NCBI GenBank assembly: GCA_007129635.1
Contig: SKVE01000476.1
Coordinates: 1 to 15,434 of the forward strand
Source: Planctomycetaceae bacterium
GTDB taxonomy: Bacteria > Planctomycetota > Planctomycetia > Pirellulales > Pirellulaceae
Direction of reading: 5' to 3'
DNA length: 15,434 bases
This document shows, piece by piece, positions 9,681 through 15,434 of the stretch. Every line of letters starts with the position of its first letter. The first letter of the stretch is position 1. The notes beneath the pieces are model-generated. The model had not been told where the DNA came from. It was given only the letters and a program-made list of their open reading frames with translations, and searched no databases. Position numbers and translations under genes: made by a program.

Positions 9681-10838
9681 CTACTGGACAGAGAACTTGT
9701 GGATCGTCAATTCGTGGTACTTTTCACCCGGTCTTAGGACGGTCGATGGGAAATGGGGGCGATTGGGCGAATCAGGGTAGTGCTGTGTTTCCAAGCAGAA
9801 TCCGTGATAAGGACCATAGGGTCTGCCGCTGCCCTGGAAACGATCGGACAGGAAGCTGGCCGTGAAGAATTGGACACCTGGTTGAGTCGTAAAGACTTCC
9901 ATCACGCGGCCCGTGGGCGGATGGACCACTCGAGCCGCAAACGAAAGCCGTTGGTCCGTCGGCTTGTTCAGCACATAGCAGTGATCGTAGTTCTTGTCCT
10001 CGACCCGATCGATCCGCTCGCCGATCCGTCGCGGTTGTCGAAAATCCATGACGGTCTCCTCGACCGGTCGGATTTCGCCGGTGGGAATCTTCTGCTGGTC
10101 GGCGGGCAGATACGCGTCGGCGTTCAAGGTCAGGACATGCCCGAGGACCTCGCCTGCGTGGGCGCCGCCCAGATTCCAGTAGGCGTGATTTGTCAGGTTC
10201 ACCACCGTCGGTCGATCGGTGACTGCCCAATACTCCATCCGCAAATGGTTGTCGTCCGTCACTTCGTACAGCACGGTGACATCCAGGTTGCCTGGATAGC
10301 CTTCGTGCCCATCGGGGCTGGTGTGTGTCAGCCGTACGCCGACCGCTTGATCGCGTTGGACCGGTTCGGCTTTCCACAGCAGACGTTGGAAGCCCTCGCG
10401 ACCACCGTGGATGTGATGAACGCCTGCGTTCGGCGTCAGTTCGTAACGGACGTCGTCCAGCCGAAAGCTGGCGCCGGCGATCCGGTTGGCGTAACGGCCG
10501 ACGACCGATCCGAACAGCGGGTGTCCGCGTAGATAATCTTCGCTGGTGTCCAAATACAGGGTCACATTGTCCATGCGTCCGTCCCGGTCGGGGACCTGGA
10601 CCGACGTGAGCGTCGCTCCATAATTCATGACCGTCGCCCGCATGCCGGACGCGTTGGTCAACGTGTAAAGCTCGATGGGCGAACCGTCCGGCATCTGACC
10701 GAAGTCGGACTTCTGGACGCTGGCCTTCGACGGTTCCGTGATATCGGCCGCCGAGTTCGCTGCATTGGCTGCCCACGCAAGGATTCCGATCATTCCCACG
10801 ATCCACCATCGATTGCATTGTCGCTGGATCATTTCCAT
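9681..10838 (-). CDS. galM: Exported aldose 1-epimerase (mutarotase)
   Basis: A 385-residue GalM-family enzyme that interconverts alpha and beta anomers of glucose, galactose and similar aldoses. Residues 1-30 form a signal peptide (basic start, WWIVGMIGILAWAANA core), so the enzyme is likely periplasmic or secreted, unlike E. coli GalM. Catalytic landmarks are present: GRYANRI (114-120), HHIHGG (141-146), the general-acid His218 in NHAYWNLGG, Asp285, and the general-base Glu350 in GFCLETQHYPDSPNRPHFPS. The domain runs to the end with RPGEKY. The ATG at 10836-10838 has GAAGGGA eight bases upstream. It follows glgC after 68 bases on the same strand and may be co-transcribed with it, suggesting a glucose-handling unit, although one product is exported and the other cytosolic. 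Confidence 0.92.
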   Translation of the reverse strand: MEMIQRQCNRWWIVGMIGILAWAANAANSAADITEPSKASVQKSDFGQMPDGSPIELYTLTNASGMRATVMNYGATLTSVQVPDRDGRMDNVTLYLDTSEDYLRGHPLFGSVVGRYANRIAGASFRLDDVRYELTPNAGVHHIHGGREGFQRLLWKAEPVQRDQAVGVRLTHTSPDGHEGYPGNLDVTVLYEVTDDNHLRMEYWAVTDRPTVVNLTNHAYWNLGGAHAGEVLGHVLTLNADAYLPADQQKIPTGEIRPVEETVMDFRQPRRIGERIDRVEDKNYDHCYVLNKPTDQRLSFAARVVHPPTGRVMEVFTTQPGVQFFTASFLSDRFQGSGRPYGPYHGFCLETQHYPDSPNRPHFPSTVLRPGEKYHELTIHKFSVQ

Positions 10839-10906
10839 CTTGCTGGTCCCTTCAAAAAATATCGATCCTTATCCTTGAAAACCATCGCACCCGTCGCGGA
10901 GACGTA

Positions 10907-12154
10907 TCAGGGTGCCCGCTGTAGCATCTCCGACAGATTGTCCACTTTCGGAATCACGACGATACCCTTGTCGGTAATCTTGAAACCGCGTTGGCGATCC
11001 TTCTCCAAATCGTAGCCGATATCGGTGTGTTCGGGGATTTCGATATCCTTGTCGATGATCGCGCGGCGGATTCGGCAATACCGTCCCACTTTGACGTTAT
11101 CGAACAGCAGCGAGTCGTGGATTTCGCTGAAGCTATTGATGCGCACCTGCGGCCCGAGGATCGAGCCGTGCACGGTCCCCCCGGACACGACACAGCCGGA
11201 ACAGACGATGCTGTCCAGCGCCTGCCCGATCCGCTGAGAATGATCGCCGCCGCGAAAGACGAACTTCGGCGGCGGAAGCACTCGCTGGTAGGTGCGAATG
11301 GGCCATTGTTCGTCGTACAAGTTGAATGCCGGTTCGACCGACACCAGATCCATATTCGCGGCATAGAACGCGTCTAACGTCCCGACATCTCGCCAGTACG
11401 TCGGCCGACCGGTCTCGTTGTGAAAAGAAAAAGCATAGACACGATGGCGATCGATGATCGCCGGGATGATATCGCGTCCGAAATCGCGTTTGCTGTTTGG
11501 GCGGTTGGCGTCTTCCAGCAATTGTTCGAACAGGAAATCGGCTCGAAACACGTAGATCCCCATCGATGCCAGGCAGTACTGTTCGTCGCCGGGAATCGGC
11601 TTGGGATGCTCGGGTTTTTCCTCGAACCCGATCACACGGTGCGAAGCGTCGATTTCCATGATGCCGAATTGTCGAGCCGCCTCTTCCACCTGGACATGAA
11701 AGACGCCGATGGTCACATCCGCATCGCGTTCGATGTGGCTGTTCAGCATCCGGGCATAATCCATCTTGTAGATGTGGTCGCCGGCCAGAATCACCACGTA
11801 TTGCGGGTTCTCTTTTTCGATCGTGTAGATGTTTTGGTAGACGGCATCGGCGGTGCCCTCGTACCAACCTCGATCAATGCGCTGTTGGGGTGGGACGATG
11901 TCGATGAATTGGTCCAGGTCTCGGCAGAAGAAACGCCGCCAGCCGAGATCGATATGGCGATCCAGACTCATCGATTTGAACTGAGTCAACAGCAGCATGC
12001 GCATCAGGCCGCTGTTCAGGCAATTCGAGAGCGTAAAATCGATGATCCGGTACGCGCCGCCGAACGGGACCGCCGGCTTGGCTCGATCTCGCGTCAAAGG
12101 CTCCAGGCGTTCTCCTCGCCCGCCGGCCAGGATGACCGCCAAGGTGTCTTTCAT
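10907..12154 (-). CDS. glgC: Glucose-1-phosphate adenylyltransferase
   Basis: A 415-residue ADP-glucose pyrophosphorylase making ADP-glucose and PPi from ATP and glucose 1-phosphate, the committed and regulated step of bacterial glycogen synthesis in the cytosol. Visible are the pyrophosphorylase signature LAGGRGERLEPLTRDRAKPA (9-28), PFGGAYRIIDFTLSN (30-44), WYEGTADAVYQN (97-108), GDHIYKMDY (125-133), and FEEKP (177-181) with Lys180 in the place of the glucose-1-phosphate lysine. The C-terminal half is a left-handed beta-helix (GSILGPQVRINSFSEIHDSL and on). Length matches the family. The ATG has GGAGG eight bases upstream. It lies 94 bases after the broken asparagine synthetase gene and 68 bases before galM. 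No glgA or glgB is in view. Confidence 0.96.
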   Translation of the reverse strand: MKDTLAVILAGGRGERLEPLTRDRAKPAVPFGGAYRIIDFTLSNCLNSGLMRMLLLTQFKSMSLDRHIDLGWRRFFCRDLDQFIDIVPPQQRIDRGWYEGTADAVYQNIYTIEKENPQYVVILAGDHIYKMDYARMLNSHIERDADVTIGVFHVQVEEAARQFGIMEIDASHRVIGFEEKPEHPKPIPGDEQYCLASMGIYVFRADFLFEQLLEDANRPNSKRDFGRDIIPAIIDRHRVYAFSFHNETGRPTYWRDVGTLDAFYAANMDLVSVEPAFNLYDEQWPIRTYQRVLPPPKFVFRGGDHSQRIGQALDSIVCSGCVVSGGTVHGSILGPQVRINSFSEIHDSLLFDNVKVGRYCRIRRAIIDKDIEIPEHTDIGYDLEKDRQRGFKITDKGIVVIPKVDNLSEMLQRAP

Positions 12155-12188
12155 GGTGCCGACCTCCGTTTCTGCGGTAGCGGGAACG

Positions 12189-12232
12189 GGTTGATGGCAG
12201 GCCGCAACATGCGACCAACGCCGTCATCAACC
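12189..12232. other. Inverted repeat between asnB and glgC
   Basis: GGTTGATG (12189-12196) pairs exactly with CATCAACC (12225-12232) across 28 bases. It lies just after the asparagine synthetase stop and before the glgC ribosome-binding site. It could be a terminator stem, an operator or chance; there is no T-run. Confidence 0.3.
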
Positions 12233-12248
12233 GATTGCATTGTACCCG

Positions 12249-12797
12249 TTAAACCGGGGCCGCTGGAAGATGCCCATCGCACCAGCGCTGAAGCCATAGT
12301 TCCAAAACCAACAGGCTCCACAAAGGATAAGCGAAATTGGCCGATCCGGACTCGTGACGTTGGACCATCTGTCGAACCACGTCGGGACGGAAATAGCCCC
12401 GCTGGACGCTGGTGGAACCCAGCAGCACATCATGGGTCAACTCCTTCAGATCGTGGCGGAACCAGTCCTCGATCGGCACGCCGAATCCCATCTTTTTCCG
12501 CGTCCAGATCTCTCGGGGCAACAGATGGCCAAACGCGGCTTGCAACAAGCGTTTGCCACGTCCCCTTCGATACTTCAAATGGCTGGGTAACGAAGCGGCG
12601 AACTCGACCAGCCGGTAGTCCAAAAACGGTTGACGGCATTCCAGCGAATGGGCCATCGAGGCGATATCGACCTTGGTCATCAGGTCACAGGGCAGGTACG
12701 TGGTCAGATCGGTCAACGAAAAGGCAGTGACCGGATCGCGTCGATCACAGCGGGCATAGGCTTGCTGGAGAAAAACGGCCGGGTGTTCGTCTGGCAC
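12249..12797 (-). CDS. C-terminal fragment of interrupted asparagine synthetase
   Basis: A 182-codon open frame starting at a GTG inside the parent gene. It carries the end of the synthetase domain (PCDLMTKVDIASMAHSLEC, KKMGFGVPIEDWF). No ribosome-binding site precedes the GTG, and the 20 codons upstream to the TGA (12798-12857) also encode family sequence, so independent expression is unlikely. It is a remnant of the gene spanning 12249-14186 and not a separate gene. Confidence 0.5.
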   Translation of the reverse strand: MPDEHPAVFLQQAYARCDRRDPVTAFSLTDLTTYLPCDLMTKVDIASMAHSLECRQPFLDYRLVEFAASLPSHLKYRRGRGKRLLQAAFGHLLPREIWTRKKMGFGVPIEDWFRHDLKELTHDVLLGSTSVQRGYFRPDVVRQMVQRHESGSANFAYPLWSLLVLELWLQRWCDGHLPAAPV

Positions 12798-12857
12798 GGT
12801 GCGGCGGAATTCGTCGGTGTACAGTTCCGCACGCTGCGAATCCTTGAAGATCCCGAT

Positions 12858-12860
12858 TCA
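12858..12860 (-). other. In-frame TGA at a conserved Trp position of asnB
   Basis: Minus-strand codons read CGT TAT CTG GAT TGA ATC GGG ATC TTC: R-Y-L-D-stop-I-G-I-F. One base change from TGG (Trp) explains it. TGA is used as the normal stop of mobA, glgC and the SNF2 gene here, so the code is not reassigned. Confidence 0.9.
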
Positions 12861-14186
12861 ATCCAGATAACGCTGCAAAGGCGGCGTACGCAGCACTTCA
12901 CAGAATCGCTTTAAACGCCGCAGGGCGGACTTTTGGCGAGTCGAGGAAGGCAGCGACTGCCAGAATCCAGCCCCAAACACGACTCGCAGCGGCCAAAATC
13001 GATCCAATCCAGCCGCCAAAGCAACCGCCTGGTATCGAGGATAGCCGGCGAATAACTCGTCGCCCCCATCACCACTGAGCGCCACCGTCACATGTTCGCG
13101 AGTCCGCTGGGAAACATACCACGTCGGGATGGCCGAACTGTCCGCAAAGGGCTCGTCATAGTGCCAGACAAGCTGCGGCAGGATCTCCATCCCGGCCGGC
13201 GTGACCTGGAATTCATGGTGCTCGGTCTTCAGATGCTGAGCCACGCGTCGAGCATAATGCGTCTCGTCGTATTGCGCGATGGGAAACCCGATCGAGAACG
13301 TCTTCATCGGCCGCTGCATCTTCTGCTGGGCGATGGCGACGATCAACGACGAATCCACCCCCCCCGACAAAAAGGCGCCTAACGGTACCTCGCTCTGCAA
13401 TCGCATGGCGACCGACGATTCCAGCAGCTCACGCAAACGCTCGCAAGCCTCCGGTTCGTCGATCGAAATCTCCTGCTGAAAATCGGGCTCCCAGTACGAT
13501 TGGACTCGCAGTCGATCGCCGTCATACTCCGCCAGATGCCCCGGCGGTAACTTGCTGATCCCACGAAAAATCGTACGCGGATGAGGGACGTACTGGTAGG
13601 TCAGGTACTGATCCACAGCCGTGGGGTCCACATCGCGAGCCACCCCGGGGATCTCCAGCAGGCTCTTCAATTCGCTGGCAAAGGCCAGACGCCCCGGTTG
13701 CTGCAGAAAATACAGGGGTTTTTTCCCCAGACGGTCGCGTCCCAGCACCAGCCGCCGACGAGGCCGATCCCAGATCGCGATGGCGAACATGCCATTGAAG
13801 TGGCGGAAACAGTCCAGGCCCTCGTCCTCGTACAGATGGACGATCGTCTCGGTATCGCTGCGAGTCCGGAAGCGGTGGCCGGCGCCTTCCAGCCGATGAC
13901 GCAGTTCCAGGAAGTTGTAGATCTCGCCGTTGAAGACCACCCACACCGTGTCGTCTTCGTTGGACAGCGGTTGACGGCCGCCGCCGACATCGATAATCGA
14001 CAGGCGGCGAAATCCTAACGCCACACCCGGCACCGACCCGTCCGGCGACTGGCACTGGTACTCGCTCTGATAAGTGCCTTCGTCGTCCGGTCCTCGGTGC
14101 CGCAAAACGTCCGTCATCCGCTGCAGCACCGGCGGATGGATCGCCCTGTCAGGATCGCTCCAGATCGCGCCGGTGATGCCGCACAT
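12858..14186 (-). CDS. N-terminal fragment of interrupted asparagine synthetase
   Basis: The 442-codon part before the in-frame TGA, with the complete glutaminase domain (Cys2 nucleophile) and the ATP-binding PP-loop of the synthetase domain but without its last third. Made alone it could hydrolyse glutamine but would probably not fold into an active synthetase. Listed separately because automated callers will report it as its own gene. Confidence 0.55.
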   Translation of the reverse strand: MCGITGAIWSDPDRAIHPPVLQRMTDVLRHRGPDDEGTYQSEYQCQSPDGSVPGVALGFRRLSIIDVGGGRQPLSNEDDTVWVVFNGEIYNFLELRHRLEGAGHRFRTRSDTETIVHLYEDEGLDCFRHFNGMFAIAIWDRPRRRLVLGRDRLGKKPLYFLQQPGRLAFASELKSLLEIPGVARDVDPTAVDQYLTYQYVPHPRTIFRGISKLPPGHLAEYDGDRLRVQSYWEPDFQQEISIDEPEACERLRELLESSVAMRLQSEVPLGAFLSGGVDSSLIVAIAQQKMQRPMKTFSIGFPIAQYDETHYARRVAQHLKTEHHEFQVTPAGMEILPQLVWHYDEPFADSSAIPTWYVSQRTREHVTVALSGDGGDELFAGYPRYQAVALAAGLDRFWPLRVVFGAGFWQSLPSSTRQKSALRRLKRFCEVLRTPPLQRYLD

Positions 14187-14248
14187 GTGCCCTCCGTGCA
14201 AACGCCCGTTCCCGCCCGAAAAACGCCCGATGCGTTGTACCGGGGGGG

Positions 14249-15010
14249 CTAGGCGTCGGTGGCGTCCTCGGAGCCATCCTCGTCCGATTCCGGCGTTTCG
14301 GACGACGAATCGTCGGTCACGCGGACCGGAGGCGTCAGGATCGCCTGGTCCTGATCGCTGGGAGCATCCTCCGATGCCGGTTCGGGGACCTCGGCCGCCG
14401 CCGGCTTCAGCGTTTCCATCTCACTCTTCACGGCTTGCTGAATCTCCGGCATCAGGTCGGCTTTGATTTGCTCGGGCAACGTCGCCTTGGCCTCTTCCAA
14501 CGCCTTCTCGATGGCACTGTTCAAGCTGGCGATCGTGTTTTGCAGCTTCGATTCGTTGTCGGTCTTTAGCTGAGCCACCTGCTCCTGAATCTGCTTGTCC
14601 AACCGCTCAGCTTCGGAATCAACGTGAGCCGTCGCCTCCTCACGCATCTTGATAATCTCCTCGGCGGTCATTTTGGCCAACTGCTCCATCTCGGCGCCGA
14701 TCATCTTCTGCGTCTCGTCGCTCAGCTTAGCCAACTGCTCCTTGACATAGGCCTCCAACTTCTCCGATTCCTGAGCCACCTGCTGCTCGGCAGCCAACTG
14801 AAGCTCCGTCTTGGCCTCGCCCATCTGTTGCTGAAGATCCGCATCCAGCTTTGCATTCAATTCGCGACTGACTTGGCCATAAACCTCGTTGCGGATCTGA
14901 GCTCGACGCCGCTGACCGACACGAGGAAACAGCAACTGACCGTAGACGGTGTCACCGACAATCGCGACACCCAAAATCGCAAGGCAACAGATTGTGAAAT
15001 AACGGCTCAT
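14249..15010 (-). CDS. Exported coiled-coil protein with acidic tail
   Basis: A 253-residue protein of no family I recognise. Residues 1-24 form a signal peptide (MSRYFTICCLAILGVAIVGDTVYG). After a basic patch (RVGQRRRAQIR) residues about 45-200 are a long charged coiled coil rich in Glu, Lys, Gln and Ala with heptad-like spacing (for example LEAYVKEQLAKLSDETQKMI). The last 50 residues are Pro/Ser/Asp/Glu-rich and strongly acidic, ending SEDATDA. This looks like a periplasmic or surface-attached filament or spacer, or a protein interacting with a basic partner. The ATG is preceded by AGAGGGG. It is followed after 62 bases by asnB on the same strand. A signal anchor instead of a cleaved signal peptide is possible. 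Confidence 0.75.
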   Translation of the reverse strand: MSRYFTICCLAILGVAIVGDTVYGQLLFPRVGQRRRAQIRNEVYGQVSRELNAKLDADLQQQMGEAKTELQLAAEQQVAQESEKLEAYVKEQLAKLSDETQKMIGAEMEQLAKMTAEEIIKMREEATAHVDSEAERLDKQIQEQVAQLKTDNESKLQNTIASLNSAIEKALEEAKATLPEQIKADLMPEIQQAVKSEMETLKPAAAEVPEPASEDAPSDQDQAILTPPVRVTDDSSSETPESDEDGSEDATDA

Positions 15011-15184
15011 GGCACCCCTCTCGTTTGTAGCTTACTGCAGGCAATCGCGGTGAAGAATCGCACGACGCGATCAACATGCCGCAAATACTACCTACTTTCC
15101 CAATTTAACATGAGAAACGCCACAAGTGAATAGTCAGCCCGCCAGAACCTTCGTTTTTTTGGTAGACTGTACCGATTGCAGCAA

Positions 15185-15434
15185 TCAGTTCGACGAAGCC
15201 ATCAAGGCTATTTGCAGCCGATCCAAGATTTGCAGCGCTCCACGATAGCCAATCTGGAGAACATCTTTATCTCCGCTGTGACTGCACAAGGGACGGCCGG
15301 CACAAACCAACGGGATGCCCAACCGCTGGGCGGTGCGGCACGCATCCCGGTTGGCGATCAGCAGATCGGGTCGAGTCGCCGGGATTTGATCGAGCAGATC
15401 GCTGAATTGCAAGGCCTGGATGACCGGGGTTCGA
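15185..15434 (-). CDS. Nitrogenase component 1-like protein, C-terminal part (NifN-like), runs off the right edge
   Basis: An open frame continuing past the window edge; only about 83 C-terminal residues are seen, with no start. The order R-P-D-L-L-I-A-N-R, then AQRLGIPLVCAGRPL, then IGYRGALQILDRLQIAL follows the C-terminal pattern of the nitrogenase component 1 family (NifD/K/E/N and relatives), where a residue stretch DLLIGNS is followed by RLGIPLvR.GFP and GYRGa. It is closest in feel to NifN, the FeMo-cofactor scaffold subunit, but the usual GFP-x-x-DR is altered to GRPLCSHSG. The codon at 15412 that an ORF caller would take as a start is an internal TTG. If NifN, the organism may carry nif genes just outside the window; a non-nitrogenase relative is also possible. 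Confidence 0.5.
   Translation of the reverse strand, partial: RTPVIQALQFSDLLDQIPATRPDLLIANRDACRTAQRLGIPLVCAGRPLCSHSGDKDVLQIGYRGALQILDRLQIALMASSN

Larger units (their letters stand above)
12249..14186 (-). pseudogene. asnB: Asparagine synthetase (glutamine-hydrolysing), interrupted by one in-frame TGA
   Basis: Read as a single frame this is a 645-codon class-II amidotransferase that would convert aspartate, glutamine and ATP to asparagine. The start ATG (14184-14186) is chosen because Cys2 must be the glutaminase nucleophile (MCGITGA) and GGAGG lies at 14191-14195. Present are RHRGPDDEG (29-37), FNGEIYN (85-91), SDTE (110-113), the PP-loop LSGGVDSS (273-280), ALSGDGGDELFAGY (369-382), then, beyond the stop, CDLMTKVDIASMAHSLECRQPFLDYRLVE-type synthetase sequence and KKMGFGVPIEDWF. 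Codon 443 is TGA (12858-12860) between YLD and IGIFKDSQRAELYTDEF; the family has Trp there. All flanking codons remain in frame and the downstream 202 codons look fully conserved. Either a recent nonsense mutation, a sequencing error, or readthrough. Related enzymes in exopolysaccharide/exosortase loci share this build. Confidence 0.88.

Noticed and set aside
11420..12730. 436-codon plus-strand open frame across glgC and asnB
   Set aside because: It overlaps two strongly supported minus-strand genes and has no family features; a shadow frame.
12249..12857. Frameshift in asnB
   Set aside because: The codons before and after the stop are in one frame; 20 codons of family sequence lie between the TGA and the next GTG.
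12858..12860. TGA reassigned to Trp in this organism
   Set aside because: TGA ends mobA, glgC and the SNF2 gene at the expected protein lengths, so it is an ordinary stop codon here.
15121..15184. Terminator around the T7 run at 15153-15159
   Set aside because: No convincing stem precedes the T-run on the plus strand, no plus-strand gene ends there, and on the minus strand it reads as an A-run.

Overview
This 15.4 kb window is GC-rich bacterial DNA that most probably comes from a planctomycete (Pirellulales-like). The evidence is a formylmethanofuran dehydrogenase subunit C gene (H4MPT-linked C1 metabolism, a planctomycete trait outside methanogens and methylotrophs), secreted multidomain FAD oxidoreductases of the type common in that phylum, and intergenic repeats whose six-frame translations (NPKRQRG / SLTLRVT, and a TCGCTTCGCTCGACCACCGG-type element) I associate with planctomycete genomes. 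The assignment is inference; no rRNA or marker gene is present.

Layout: the left block is on the minus strand and reads fhcC (4855 to 4028), then a large SWIM/SNF2 helicase (3952 to 605), then a PII signalling protein (424 to 77). A divergent 102-base intergenic separates fhcC from mobA (4958-5581, plus strand). mobA is followed by a small predicted lipoprotein (5734-6003, plus) made mostly of seven-residue TTTDAWx repeats. A compact hairpin-rich repeat at 6048-6121 lies between this gene and the convergent FAD oxidoreductase.

The right block is entirely minus strand. In transcription order it holds the 3' end of a nitrogenase-component-1-like gene (NifN-like, cut by the right edge), an exported coiled-coil protein with an acidic tail, an asparagine synthetase broken by one in-frame TGA, glgC (ADP-glucose pyrophosphorylase), an exported aldose 1-epimerase, a small hemerythrin-like protein, and a secreted FAD-dependent oxidoreductase with carbohydrate-binding-like flanking domains.

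Functionally, mobA makes the molybdopterin guanine dinucleotide cofactor used by the formylmethanofuran dehydrogenase family, so its pairing with fhcC is sensible. glgC and the epimerase both concern glucose metabolism. PII, asparagine synthetase and the nitrogenase-like fragment all touch nitrogen, but they are spread out and need not be linked. No gene-free stretch exceeds 300 bases; the longest gaps (425-604, 5582-5733, 9499-9680, 15011-15184) hold ribosome-binding sites, repeats and possible promoters only. No tRNA, rRNA, CRISPR array, insertion sequence or clear defence system was seen. The observation most worth checking is the in-frame TGA that replaces an expected Trp codon in an otherwise intact 645-codon asparagine synthetase gene.
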